Assembly: GCF_023699475.1 (NCBI RefSeq)
Contig: NZ_JALXFV010000008.1
Coordinates: 62,001 to 126,000 of the forward strand
Length of the DNA: 64,000 nucleotides
From: Halomarina rubra
GTDB taxonomy: Archaea > Halobacteriota > Halobacteria > Halobacteriales > Haloarculaceae
Direction of reading: 5' to 3'
The translations under genes were made by a program, and so were the position numbers. Positions 42,107-50,747 of the stretch are shown here, one piece after another. Numbering within the stretch: the first letter of the stretch is position 1; every line of letters starts with the position of its first letter. The notes below the pieces were generated by a model that searched no databases, had not been told where the DNA came from, and saw nothing but the letters and a program-made list of their open reading frames with translations.

Positions 42107-43738
42107 TCACAGCAACGCTCCGGGGTTCATGATACCCTCGGGGTCGAGCGTGCGTTTCATCGAGCGCAGCGCGTCGAGGTACGAGTCGGGAATCTCGCGG
42201 TGGTAGTGCTCGCGGTGGACCCGACCGACGGCGTGGTGGTGGGTGCTGGTCGCGCCGAACGCGTCGAGCGTGTCCGAGGCCGTCTGCTTGATGCGTCGCC
42301 ACTGTTCGACCTCGTTGCCGGGGTCGGCGGGGGCGAGCAGGGTGTAGTACGGCGCGGGGCCGTCGGGGTAGACGTGGGTGAACCGACAGGAGAGGAAGCC
42401 AGCGCCGCACTCCTCGCGCATCGCCTCGGTCACACGCCGCCGGACGGTCTCGTGGAGGTCGGGGAACCGGTCCCACGTCACCGCCGTCTCGAACGTGTCC
42501 ACGAGGACGCCGACGCTCACCAGCGTGTTGAACCGGTAGGGGGCCTCGAAGAACGAGTTGCGCCACTCGCCCGCGGCGTCCGAGCGGTCGGCCGCGTCGC
42601 CCTCGTCGTCCGCGCCTCCCCCGTCTTCGCCGCCGGTGGCGGTGTCGGGTCCCTCGTGAGTCGGGTCGTCCCACTCCCCGCCGTGGTCGCCGCAGATGGC
42701 CAGTGCGCGCTCTAACTGCTCGTCGGTCGGGCCGTCGAGCGACTCGAAGCCGAGCAACAGCAGCGAGGACCCGTCGTCGGCCAGTTCGTTCAACATCGCC
42801 TCGTAGGGGCCGAGCAACCGGCAGTTCGCCGGCGAGTGCCGTGCCTGCACGACCTCGCGGGTCGCCTCGACGCCGTCCCAGAAGTCGTCGAAGCGCACCG
42901 TCGCCTTCGAGCGGTGCTCGGGCCGGGGTTGAACGCGCACCCACCCCTCCGTGATGACGCCGAACGCGCCCTCGCTCCCGAGGAGGAAGCGATTCGGGTC
43001 CGGTCCCGCCCCCGACGCCGGGAGGCGTCGGGTCTCCAGCGGACCGACGGGCGTCTCCGCCCGGACGGACTCGACGAAGTCGTCGATGTGGGTGTAGCGG
43101 GTCGCGAAGTGCCCGCCGGCGCGGGTCGCCACCCACCCGCCGAACGTCGAGAACTCGTAGGACTGGGGGTAGTGGCGCAGTTGGAGGCCCTCCTCGGCGA
43201 GTTGAGCGTTCAGGTCGGGGCCGGTGATGCCCGCCTGGACACGCGCCGCCCGCGAGGTGTGGTCGACGTCGAGTACCCGGTCCAACTCACGCGTGTCGAG
43301 CGAGACGACGCCGGCGTAACCCGGCCCGTGACACTCGACGCCACCGACGACGCTCGTCCCCCCGCCGAACGGGACGACGGCGACCCGTTCGTCGCTCGCC
43401 CACAGCAGGAGGTCGGGAATCTGTGACGCCTCCTCGGGCCGAGCGACGGCGTCCGGTGCGGGGTCGTACTCGCCGTAGAACCCCCGTACGAGGTCGGGGT
43501 ACCCCTTCCCGTAGGTGTGGCGGGCGCGCACCTCCGGGTCGGTCGTGCAGAAGTGGAACGGCGGGTCGACCCGCGGGTCGGGGAGGTCGAGGTCGTCGTC
43601 GGGCATCGGGAGGAGGGGTCGTTCGGGGAACCCCAGCATCGTCTCGACGCGGGCCTTCGTCTCGCGGCGCTCCGCGTCGGTCGGTTCCCGGTCGGCGTGG
43701 CCCCACCCCCAGCGACTCAGGTCGGCATCCGGTGACAT
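42107..43738 (-). CDS. FAD-binding oxidase, alkyldihydroxyacetonephosphate synthase-like
   Basis: The 543-residue flavoprotein (MSPDADLSRWGWGHADRE) has the FAD_binding_4 (PP-loop) segment VVPFGGGTSVVGGVE, then TFGGWVATRAGGHFATRYTHIDD and LLGSEGAFGVIT. Near the C-terminus is TSTHHHAVGRVH, the triple His of alkyldihydroxyacetonephosphate synthases. It ends MKRTLDPEGIMNPGALL, as in this family. A run of about 35 acidic and glycine residues near residues 375-410 is an insert not expected in the family. AGPS itself forms ether lipids in bacteria and eukaryotes; archaea use another route, so this is more likely a related oxidase. Confidence 0.85.
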   Translation of the reverse strand: MSPDADLSRWGWGHADREPTDAERRETKARVETMLGFPERPLLPMPDDDLDLPDPRVDPPFHFCTTDPEVRARHTYGKGYPDLVRGFYGEYDPAPDAVARPEEASQIPDLLLWASDERVAVVPFGGGTSVVGGVECHGPGYAGVVSLDTRELDRVLDVDHTSRAARVQAGITGPDLNAQLAEEGLQLRHYPQSYEFSTFGGWVATRAGGHFATRYTHIDDFVESVRAETPVGPLETRRLPASGAGPDPNRFLLGSEGAFGVITEGWVRVQPRPEHRSKATVRFDDFWDGVEATREVVQARHSPANCRLLGPYEAMLNELADDGSSLLLLGFESLDGPTDEQLERALAICGDHGGEWDDPTHEGPDTATGGEDGGGADDEGDAADRSDAAGEWRNSFFEAPYRFNTLVSVGVLVDTFETAVTWDRFPDLHETVRRRVTEAMREECGAGFLSCRFTHVYPDGPAPYYTLLAPADPGNEVEQWRRIKQTASDTLDAFGATSTHHHAVGRVHREHYHREIPDSYLDALRSMKRTLDPEGIMNPGALL

Positions 43739-43793
43739 GGCCCACCCTGTGTGGCCGACGACAAAACACTGTGGGCGCAGCGGGCGGGTCGTC

Positions 43794-44219
43794 TCAGCTC
43801 TCGCGAACCGCTCCGTGGGCGGTCTCGACGCATCGCCGAAGCGACTCACCGTCGGCCGGCCCGAACAGGTGTGTCCGGCAGTCACAGTCCGACGCGCCGA
43901 GACCCGGTACCGACGGGACCTGCTCGTCGAGCGTCGCCGCGACGGCGCACTCGGCGTCGACGTCGGCGCTCGTCACGACGGACGCGACGGTGCTCGCCGG
44001 GTGACCGAGCAGGTAGTCGACGTGCCAGTGACGGGTCCCGCGCTCGCCACGCGCCAGTTCGCGGTGGCGCTCGACGCGCGAGAACCCCCCCGGTCCGAAC
44101 GCCGTGCCGACGTAGGCGTAGGTACCGGCGGGTAGCGAGCGCTCGCCCGCTGCACCGAACGTCACGGTCGCGTCCGCTCCCAGCGAGACGACGAGCGTGT
44201 AGGTCCCTTCCCCGTCCAT
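43794..44219 (-). CDS. DUF123 (GIY-YIG-like) protein
   Basis: The 141-residue protein (MDGEGTYTLVVSLG) has the DUF123 pattern: LPAGTYAYVGTAFGPGG, ERHRELARGERGTRHWHVDYLLGH in pieces, and CAVAATLDEQVPSVPGLGASDC with DCRTHLFG at the end. The TYAYVGTAF segment resembles the GIY-YIG nuclease core. Some archaeal homologues are fused to endonuclease III. The activity is unproven. The start is the ATG at 44219; a GTG/TTG extension to 44270 is less likely. Confidence 0.82.
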   Translation of the reverse strand: MDGEGTYTLVVSLGADATVTFGAAGERSLPAGTYAYVGTAFGPGGFSRVERHRELARGERGTRHWHVDYLLGHPASTVASVVTSADVDAECAVAATLDEQVPSVPGLGASDCDCRTHLFGPADGESLRRCVETAHGAVRES

Positions 44220-44299
44220 GTCCCGCGATTCGACCGCCGACGCGAAAAGCGTCGTGACCGTCGCCCTCACGTGACGGCGAAACGACTTTGTCTGCGCGG

Positions 44300-44306
44300 T
44301 ATGTTA
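44300..44306 (+). promoter_or_regulatory. TATA-like box of the 40-residue gene
   Basis: TATGTTA is centred 26 bases before the ATG at 44329, giving leaderless spacing for the tiny gene. Confidence 0.5.
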
Positions 44307-44328
44307 CCCTCGAACGAGGTGGCAAACC

Positions 44329-44451
44329 ATGCCGGTACCCGTCTACCCATCGGACGAACCGGAGGAGGAGGAGGAAGTCCCCGACGGCGAACTCCCGACG
44401 TTCCCGTTGTGGTGTCCGAACGGCCGCTTCGTGGTCGTTCCGGGCCACTGA
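44329..44451 (+). CDS. Tiny acidic protein, 40 residues
   Basis: The 40-residue product begins MPVPVYPSDEPEEEEE and has GELPTFPLWCPNGRF before a VVPGH end. It is strongly acidic in the first half, and has one cysteine. It is too short for most gene callers. Support for the gene is a TATA-like box at the leaderless distance, the typical haloarchaeal acidic composition, and no overlap with another gene. The function is unknown. Confidence 0.55.
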   Translation: MPVPVYPSDEPEEEEEVPDGELPTFPLWCPNGRFVVVPGH

Positions 44452-44498
44452 CTCCGCCGGGCGAGCGCGGTGACGCGACCCCGCGGGAGCCCCCGCTG

Positions 44499-44504
44499 TT
44501 TACG
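44499..44504 (+). promoter_or_regulatory. TATA box of the 50-residue gene
   Basis: TTTACG is centred 27-28 bases before the ATG at 44529. Confidence 0.55.
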
Positions 44505-44528
44505 TACGTCCGAGCGCTACGGTAGCCC

Positions 44529-44681
44529 ATGCCACAGATAGCACTCAGCGAGGAGACGGTCCGACGACTCGACGGCCTCCGCACGGAGGGCGAGAGCTAC
44601 GACGACGTCGTCTCGGAACTGGTCAGCATCTACGAGGCCGAAGAACGGTCGATGGCGACCGGTCCCGACGAGTCGGGGTGA
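44529..44681 (+). CDS. Small ribbon-helix-helix/antitoxin-like protein (DUF7557-like)
   Basis: The 50-residue protein begins MPQIALSEETVRRLDGLR, with one beta strand and a helix as in VapB/RelB-type antitoxins. It continues GESYDDVVSELVSIYEAEE. This resembles the haloarchaeal DUF7557 family, from memory. No toxin gene (PIN or RelE-like) follows: the next gene is the convergent msrB. A leaderless TATA box supports the start. Confidence 0.65.
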   Translation: MPQIALSEETVRRLDGLRTEGESYDDVVSELVSIYEAEERSMATGPDESG

Positions 44682-44741
44682 GCCGTCGGCGGTTCGCCGT
44701 CGGCCGTCGTCGAAGACGTGACGGACCCGCCGCGTCGACCA

Positions 44742-45152
44742 TCACTCGTCTTCGTCGAAGTCGAGTGCGACGGAGTTGATGCAGAAGCGCTTGCCCGTCG
44801 GGTTCGGCCCGTCGTCGAAGACGTGGCCGAGGTGGCCGCCGCAGTTCGCACAGACGACCTCGGTCCGGACCATCCCGTGAGACGTGTCCTGCCGGAGTTC
44901 GACGCTGCCCTCGGCGGCGTCGTAGAAGCTCGGCCAGCCGGAGCCCTCGCCGTCGAACTTCGTCCCGGAGTCGAACAGTTCGGTTCCACAGCCAGCACAG
45001 ACGTAGGTGCCCTCGTCGTCCTTCCCGATGAACTCGCCGGTGAACTTCGCCTCGGTGCCCTGCTCGCGGAGGACGCGGTACTCCTCCTCGGTGAGCACCT
45101 CGCGCCACTCCTCGTCGGTCTCGGGCAGGTCGTAGGTCTCTGTGTCGCTCAT
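44742..45152 (-). CDS. msrB: Peptide-methionine (R)-S-oxide reductase
   Basis: MsrB repairs methionine-R-sulfoxide in proteins. The 136-residue protein (MSDTETYDLPETDEEW) has both zinc CX2C pairs (CAGCGTELFD and CANCGGHLGH), GWPSFYDA, and the catalytic cysteine in RFCINSVALDF near the C-terminus. The length is normal. The start is the ATG at 45152. It is a separate unit, 70 bases from rtcB. Confidence 0.94.
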   Translation of the reverse strand: MSDTETYDLPETDEEWREVLTEEEYRVLREQGTEAKFTGEFIGKDDEGTYVCAGCGTELFDSGTKFDGEGSGWPSFYDAAEGSVELRQDTSHGMVRTEVVCANCGGHLGHVFDDGPNPTGKRFCINSVALDFDEDE

Positions 45153-45222
45153 ACTACCGGTAGGCGTTCGAGGCGTATCAATCCGTGGCGGGCGTGGCGG
45201 GGGTCGACCCCGCATCTACGGT

Positions 45223-46644
45223 TTATCCCTTGACGTTGCAGACCGGCCGCATCCGCGCGACCTTCGTCCCGATACCGAGTGCGTCGCTCACCCGAACCAC
45301 CTCGTCGACGTCCTTGTACGCGCCGGGCGCTTCCTCGGCGACGGTCGCACCTGAACGAGCCTTGACGTAGACGCCCTCGGAGCGCAAGCGCTGTTGGAGG
45401 TCTCCCGCGGTGTACTCTCTCTTCGCCTGTGTCCGCGATTTGAGTCGCCCCGCGCCGTGGGCCGTCGACCCGAACGTGAGTTCCATCGAGCGCTCGCCAC
45501 CGGCGAGCACGTACGAGTGGGTGCCCATGCTCCCCGGCAGGAGGACGGGTTGACCGACGTCGCGGTACGCTTCGGGGACGTCGGGGTGGCCCGCCGGGAA
45601 CGCGCGGGTCGCACCCTTGCGGTGGACGAGCACCTCGACGTCCTCCCCGTCGACGGTGTGGGTCTCCTCCTTGGCGACGTTGTGGCAGACGTCGTAGACG
45701 AGGTCGACGGCGTCGGTGTCGAACAGGTCGGCGACCGCCTCACGGACCGCTTGGGTCATCGCCTGCCGGTTCGCCCACGCGAAGTTCGCGGCGGCGTACA
45801 TCGCCCCGAGGTAGTCCTCGGCGACGGGGTCGCCAAGCGGTGCGTAGACGAGTTGCCGGTCCGGAAGCGAGTCGACGAGGTCCGGGTACGTCCGCTCGAA
45901 CCGGCGGATGTACTCCTGACACACCTGGTGGCCCAGTCCGCGGGACCCGGAGTGGATCATGACGACGACCTGCCCCTCCCGAAGACCGAACGCGTCGGCG
46001 GTGGCGGCGTCGTACAGGTCGGTGACGCGCTGGACCTCGAGGAAGTGGTTGCCCGACCCGAGCGACCCGACCTGGTTCACGCCACGCCGTTTCGCGTCCT
46101 CGGGGACCGCGTCGGGGTCGCCCGGGAGTCGGCCGCTCTCCTCGCAGTGGTCGAGGTCGGCCTGCCGGGCGTGGCCCGCGTCGCGCATCCACTCCATCCC
46201 GACGGCGAGGATGCCCTCCAGGTCGTCGCGGTCGGTCCGGACGTACCCTCCTCTCCCGAGGCCACACGGCACGAGGTCGTAGAGGCGGTCGACGAGCGCC
46301 TGTTCGTGGCCCCGCACGTCGTCGTAGTCGAGGTCGGTTCGGAGGACCCGGACGCCGCAGTTGATGTCGAACCCGATGCCGCCCGGCGAGACGACGCCGC
46401 CGTCCATCGCCACCGCCGCGACGCCGCCGATGGGGAAGCCGTAACCGAGGTGACCGTCGGGGAGGACGACGCTGTACTTCTGGATGCCCGGGAGCGTCGC
46501 GACGTTGCTGCCCTGCTCCAGCGTTCGCCCCTCCTCGCGCATCTTCTCCAGGAGGGGTTCGCTGGCGAACACCCGGGTGGGGACACGCATCTCGCCCTCG
46601 CGAGCGATCTCGTGGACGTTCTCGGTGAGTTCGGTGAGGTGCAT
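45223..46644 (-). CDS. rtcB: RNA-splicing ligase RtcB
   Basis: RtcB joins RNA 2',3'-cyclic phosphate or 3'-phosphate ends to 5'-OH ends, mainly in tRNA splicing. The 473-residue protein (MHLTELTENVHEIARE) has the metal-site motifs PDGHLGYGFPIGGVAA and GIGFDINCGVR, then GSLGSGNHFLEV, HSGSRGLGH and HNVAKEE. The guanylated His lies in TFGSTAHGAGRLKSR. The gene lies 77 bases downstream of archease; a T-rich box before the ATG suggests a promoter of its own as well. Confidence 0.95.
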   Translation of the reverse strand: MHLTELTENVHEIAREGEMRVPTRVFASEPLLEKMREEGRTLEQGSNVATLPGIQKYSVVLPDGHLGYGFPIGGVAAVAMDGGVVSPGGIGFDINCGVRVLRTDLDYDDVRGHEQALVDRLYDLVPCGLGRGGYVRTDRDDLEGILAVGMEWMRDAGHARQADLDHCEESGRLPGDPDAVPEDAKRRGVNQVGSLGSGNHFLEVQRVTDLYDAATADAFGLREGQVVVMIHSGSRGLGHQVCQEYIRRFERTYPDLVDSLPDRQLVYAPLGDPVAEDYLGAMYAAANFAWANRQAMTQAVREAVADLFDTDAVDLVYDVCHNVAKEETHTVDGEDVEVLVHRKGATRAFPAGHPDVPEAYRDVGQPVLLPGSMGTHSYVLAGGERSMELTFGSTAHGAGRLKSRTQAKREYTAGDLQQRLRSEGVYVKARSGATVAEEAPGAYKDVDEVVRVSDALGIGTKVARMRPVCNVKG

Positions 46645-46721
46645 ACGCGACCGTTTCCCGCCGACCGAGAAAAGCGAGCGCACCCGTCGGGTCGTGGGGA
46701 TGTCGGTCGGGGTCGTCGCTC

Positions 46722-47129
46722 TCAGACGTCGAGGGTCGCTTCGAGCACCCACCCGTCGTCACCCTCCTCGACACGCATCTCGCTGTACGTCGGGCTCTTG
46801 ACGTCGAACAACGGTTCCTCGATGGGGGCGACGAGCAACGTCGCGTCGAGCGCGTAGCCGTCGGCGGTCGTCGAGACGGTGCAGTCGGCGGCGTCGACGA
46901 CCGCGACCCCCTCCAGTTCCTGGAGCAAGACGAGGTCGGCGAGGAAGTCGAACAGGAGCGCCTCGCGGTCCTCGCTCTCGACGTGGACTTCGCGGCGAGA
47001 GTCGGCGGCCTCACCTCCCTCGGCGATGGCAGCGAACGCGCGTACCGCTTCGACGAACGCGTCGTCCAGCGATGGCCCCCTCGCTCGGAACCGAGCGTCC
47101 GCGGGGTGTGAGAGGAGTTCGTACCCCAT
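46722..47129 (-). CDS. Archease
   Basis: Archease accelerates RtcB guanylylation and turnover. The 135-residue protein (MGYELLSHPADARFRA) has the family's opening HPADARFRARG and the segments LFDFLADLVLLQELEG and ATLLVAPIEEPL. The ATG shares a base with the stop of the gene upstream (TGATG), so it is translationally coupled to the PNPOx gene. It is followed by rtcB, which fits its role. Confidence 0.92.
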   Translation of the reverse strand: MGYELLSHPADARFRARGPSLDDAFVEAVRAFAAIAEGGEAADSRREVHVESEDREALLFDFLADLVLLQELEGVAVVDAADCTVSTTADGYALDATLLVAPIEEPLFDVKSPTYSEMRVEEGDDGWVLEATLDV

Positions 47130-47575
47130 CAGACGTGCTCGCCGGTCCGCCGCCCCGTCACTCGCTCGGCGACGAGTTCGTACACCACGACCGTCACGTC
47201 TTGAATCGCCTCGTCGAACACGCGGAGGTCGCTGAACGCCCCGCCGACGGCCGTCGCGTCGAACGCCTCCCGTTCGTCCGGGGAGAGTCTGCGAAGGGAC
47301 CCCTCGACGACGATGCTCCACGAGTCGCCGTCGTCGACGTCGTAGCAGAGGAAACACGCCTCGTCGGTCGCTTCGAGGAACGCCATTTTCTTCGAGTGGC
47401 CGTCGTCGCTCAACCGGAGATAGAACGCACCGTCGTCGTACGCGTACGACACCGGGAGCGCGTAGGCGTCGCCGCCGTCGGCGAGCGCGAGGACCCCGGC
47501 AGTCCCCGCCTGGAGCCGTTCTGTGACTTCCTCGTCGCTCATCCCGATGGTGTAGGTGTACCCGATGTGCTCCAT
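47129..47575 (-). CDS. Pyridoxamine 5'-phosphate oxidase-like flavoprotein
   Basis: The 148-residue protein (MEHIGYTYTIGMSDEEV) has the split-barrel pattern of PNPOx-like proteins: GVLALADGGDAYALPVSYAYDDGAFYLRL in pieces and SIVVEGSLRRL. It would bind FMN or F420; the substrate is unknown. It is the first gene of a unit with archease (overlapping by one base) and rtcB. The start is the ATG at 47575, supported by a box near 47604. Confidence 0.8.
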   Translation of the reverse strand: MEHIGYTYTIGMSDEEVTERLQAGTAGVLALADGGDAYALPVSYAYDDGAFYLRLSDDGHSKKMAFLEATDEACFLCYDVDDGDSWSIVVEGSLRRLSPDEREAFDATAVGGAFSDLRVFDEAIQDVTVVVYELVAERVTGRRTGEHV

Positions 47576-47861
47576 GCTCTGCGTTGGACGCGCGACGACA
47601 TAGAACGTGCATCCGTTCGGCACCGTCGGGCGGGCGACGTGAGTTCTCTATCTGTGTAAGAATAGTGGTACGATGGCGTGGAACGCTCGGTGCGTAGGTA
47701 GTGTCTATGTGGGGTATGTCGTGGATATGGCGCTTGAGGATGGAATATCAGGGTGTCGAACACCGCGAACAATATCGCCTTCGGATTTTCGGTAAGTCTC
47801 TGCTTAGAGAACCGTCGGAACCGGATAACGAAGGGGGACAGCGTGGTCGAGCGAACTGAAG

Positions 47862-49043
47862 ATGAACACAACCACGAACCGAACACTCGCAGCCGTGTTC
47901 GCCGTCTTGCTGGTCTGCTCGGCCGGTGTCGGCGCGGCGGCCGTCGTCGCACCGGCCGGGACGGCCGCGGGTGCCGACTACCAACTCGAACTGCCCACCG
48001 ACCCGCACTGGAACACCTCCGTCGACGACGCACCCACCTCGTTCCCGGTCACCGTCACCAACGAGGGTGACACACCGGGCAACCAGACCGTCGAGGTCAC
48101 GTTCGACATGGACCGCGACGGCGAGTACGAGACGACGCTCGTCTCCGAGACCGTCGAACTCGCGCCCGGCGAGTCGACGGTGGTTTTCTTCAGCCACGAG
48201 TTCGAGCACGAGAGCCTCGGCGAGTACCACTTCCAGGTCACCTCCGAGGACGACACCGTCGCGAGCTCCGTCGTCAACTACTGCGCCATCGGTCTGCACG
48301 ACGTCACGGCCGTCGACGACGCCGTGAGCGCCGAGCGCGGCGAGACGGTCACGGTCAACGCGACGGTCGACCGCACCGCGTCGTTCGCCTCGAACCAGAC
48401 GGTCGCGTTCATGCTCGACAGCGACGACGACGGCCGACTCGAACAGTTCGACGCGACGAGCGTCGCCCTCGACGGCCAACTCGGCGAGAACGACACCGTC
48501 GACAGCGAGACGGTCGCCTTCGACGTCGACACCTCCGGTCTCGACCCCGGCGTCTACGAGTACACCGTGCTCGTCGGCGACGAGGGGATGACCGGAACGC
48601 TGACCGTCGAGACCGTCCACTACCAGGTCGACCTCGTCGTCGGCCAGCCCGAAGAGACGCTCGGCGAGACGACCGAGGACTTCTACAGTCCCGACGGTCG
48701 TCTCGTCAGCTACCTCCACGGCACCCCCGGCGTGGGGGCGACGAACTCGACGACCGCCGGGTCGCTGAACGCGACGTACGGCGACGCCTTCGAGTCGAGC
48801 GCCATCGTCGTCGCCGACGACGGCGAGACCGCGAACGTGACCGTCACGGTCGCCGAGAACGAGTCGCTCACCCTCTCGCTGGTCAGCTACGAGGTGCTCG
48901 ACGTCGACGCCGGCTTCGAGTGGACGACGCTGCAGACGTTGGCCGACGCCGAGACGCGGACCCTCGACGGCGGCACCTACACGTTCACCGTCGACCTGCC
49001 GACCGACGCCGAGACGACCGACTCGACGACCGCTACGAACTGA
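47862..49043 (+). CDS. Secreted surface protein with CARDB-like domains
   Basis: The 393-residue protein has a Sec signal (NRTLAAVFAVLLVCSAGVGAAA). Then come beta domains with FPVTVTNEGDTPGNQTVEVTF and VTVNATVDRTASFASNQTVAF, typical of CARDB adhesion-like modules, and VYEYTVLVGDEG. There are many N-x-T sequons (NQT, NAT, NVT, NST) for N-glycosylation. The C-terminus is Thr- and Asp-rich with no LPxTG or PGF signal visible. It is probably a cell-surface or secreted protein of unknown role. The 286 bases upstream hold no gene I can support. Confidence 0.77.
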   Translation: MNTTTNRTLAAVFAVLLVCSAGVGAAAVVAPAGTAAGADYQLELPTDPHWNTSVDDAPTSFPVTVTNEGDTPGNQTVEVTFDMDRDGEYETTLVSETVELAPGESTVVFFSHEFEHESLGEYHFQVTSEDDTVASSVVNYCAIGLHDVTAVDDAVSAERGETVTVNATVDRTASFASNQTVAFMLDSDDDGRLEQFDATSVALDGQLGENDTVDSETVAFDVDTSGLDPGVYEYTVLVGDEGMTGTLTVETVHYQVDLVVGQPEETLGETTEDFYSPDGRLVSYLHGTPGVGATNSTTAGSLNATYGDAFESSAIVVADDGETANVTVTVAENESLTLSLVSYEVLDVDAGFEWTTLQTLADAETRTLDGGTYTFTVDLPTDAETTDSTTATN

Positions 49044-49467
49044 GATTCGTCTCGTCCGTCGACTGGACTGGCCGCTCCATCGTGGGGTTCGAAAAAAATT
49101 CGTGCTCGTGTCGGGCCGTGCAGCCACGACGCGCGAACTCAGGGGAACGGGCGCTCACGCGTGGGCCACACGTCGTGACACGAGCACGGGCCGAATGCTG
49201 ACTCGAACGACCCGGAGCATGAACGGGACCGTTCGCCGTCTTCCACCTGCATCGACCGGGGTCAGAGCGTGCCCCATCGACCTGCTACGACCGCACCTCT
49301 ATTAAATTCGTTGACACTTCTAGCGCGCTGGCACACTCACCGACTTCACAACACAAGGCTCGACGCCACGCGACGGGTGCGAGCGGGGACGGTGTCGTCG
49401 CTACGAACGGCGAGTCGGGGACGGCCGTGGCGCGAGACTCGAAACGCTGAGTCGTTCACACCGGCGC
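49044..49467. other. Gene-free stretch
   Basis: In these 424 bases I see no gene. An AT-rich patch at about 49305-49325 (CTATTAAATTCG) could be a promoter, but no start codon with a convincing frame follows. The right end is the 3' side of the minus-strand 45-residue gene. Confidence 0.5.
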
Positions 49468-49605
49468 TCAGTGGACCACCGGGTCGCGATACCGTCCGAG
49501 GAACCGCTTGCAGTCGGGACAGTGGACGACGACGAACCCGTGGCGCTCGTGGCGGACCAGCGCCGCGGTCTCGTGGTCGACCTCGCATGTCGGACAGAAC
49601 GGCAT
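49468..49605 (-). CDS. 45-residue zinc-ribbon protein
   Basis: The product begins MPFCPTCEVDHE and has HCPDCKRFLGR, i.e. two CX2C pairs 20 residues apart in a short beta frame (VVVHCPDC). This is a minimal zinc ribbon, likely a nucleic-acid or protein binder. The start is supported by a TATA box at 49629-49634 with leaderless spacing. The overlapping frame at 49346-49609 is out-of-frame shadow. No homologue is recognised. Confidence 0.65.
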   Translation of the reverse strand: MPFCPTCEVDHETAALVRHERHGFVVVHCPDCKRFLGRYRDPVVH

Positions 49606-49628
49606 ACATAGTTAAATGGTAGCACGCG

Positions 49629-49634
49629 ACAATA
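49629..49634 (-). promoter_or_regulatory. TATA box of the zinc-ribbon gene
   Basis: Minus strand TATTGT is centred 26-27 bases before the ATG at 49605. Confidence 0.55.
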
Positions 49635-49847
49635 CAGGTTGCGGGTAGTGGTCACTGATTCGACGTCGACGGTCGACTTCCCATGCCGGTGGCCGCTCTC
49701 CGTCCTCTTCGAGACGGTCGACCGGCGAGCGCCGCCGCCGTGCGCCCGGCCGTTAAGAGACTGCTACCACCGATTACCGACCCGTTCAGCCGGACAAACG
49801 ACGGTTATCTCACATGTTACTACGCCGAACTGTCTCGAACGAGACGT

Positions 49848-50747
49848 ATGGACGCTCGTCGGCCCCCGAACGCTCGTCGGTCTCCCGTCCGGTCCGACCG
49901 GGACGCGTGGTCACTAGTCGCCGTCGCCGCCGCGACGGCGCTCCTCGGAACTGTCGTCGGCGCGCTCGTCGGGGTGCCCTCCTTCCCGACGGCGCTCGCG
50001 CCGACGCTCGGCATCGCCCTCGGGCCGGTCGGCGTCTGGGGCGTCCTCGCCGGGAGCCTCCTGCGGACGCTCGCTGCGGGCACACCGACCGTCGCCGGGC
50101 TGTTGGCTCCGCTCACCGACGGCCTCGTCGCGTACCTCGCGTTCCGTGCGTGGGGTCGGCGGCGGATGGTGACGAGTACCGACTGGCCCGGACTGGGTGA
50201 CGTCGCGACGCTCGCGCTCGTCGGTGGTACGACCGTCGCCTTCGGTACTGCCCTCAGAACGTGGCTGGGGACGCTCCTCGCCGGCCAGTCGGCGACGGCG
50301 CTCGTCCCGGTCGCACTGTCGTGGCAGGTCCTCCCCGCGACCCTCCTCGCGCTACCAGCGGCACTCGTCCTCGCTCGCTCCGAGGGCGTCGGCTTCGTGC
50401 GAGCGTCGCGACCGGTCGGCGTGGGGACCCCTCGACTCCTCGCGGCGTCGGTCCTCTCGGGTGGTTGGCTCGGTGCGATGTTCACCCAGGCCGTGCTGTG
50501 GCGGGACGTCGTCTCGCTACCCCACGCCGGCGAGCAACTGGCGGCCAGACTTCCCACAGCCGTCGCCGGGCCGGTCTCGCTCGCGGTCGGTCCTCGTGCG
50601 GCGCTCGTCCACGTCGCCGTGGGCGTCGCGACGCTCGCCGTGCTCGCGGCCATCGTCCGGGGTGGGCGTGCGCCAACCCCGCGTGGCTGGGGTATAAGTG
50701 AGTCCAGCGCCGAACATGTCTTCGAAGATGAAATTATCGAGACGTGA
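49848..50747 (+). CDS. Polytopic membrane protein, unknown function
   Basis: The 299-residue protein (MDARRPPNARRSPVRSDRD) has an arginine-rich start followed by about seven membrane segments, with short loops such as GRRRMVTSTDWPG and LPHAGEQLAARL. The end EHVFEDEIIET is acidic. The tail overlaps the start of the next gene by 32 bases in another frame. It could be the membrane partner of the dehydrogenase pair downstream (inference). I do not recognise the family. Confidence 0.65.
   Translation: MDARRPPNARRSPVRSDRDAWSLVAVAAATALLGTVVGALVGVPSFPTALAPTLGIALGPVGVWGVLAGSLLRTLAAGTPTVAGLLAPLTDGLVAYLAFRAWGRRRMVTSTDWPGLGDVATLALVGGTTVAFGTALRTWLGTLLAGQSATALVPVALSWQVLPATLLALPAALVLARSEGVGFVRASRPVGVGTPRLLAASVLSGGWLGAMFTQAVLWRDVVSLPHAGEQLAARLPTAVAGPVSLAVGPRAALVHVAVGVATLAVLAAIVRGGRAPTPRGWGISESSAEHVFEDEIIET

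Noticed and set aside
49346-49609. 87-codon minus-strand frame overlapping the zinc ribbon
   Set aside because: Arg/Pro-rich, out of frame with the zinc-ribbon gene that has the TATA box and CX2C pairs.
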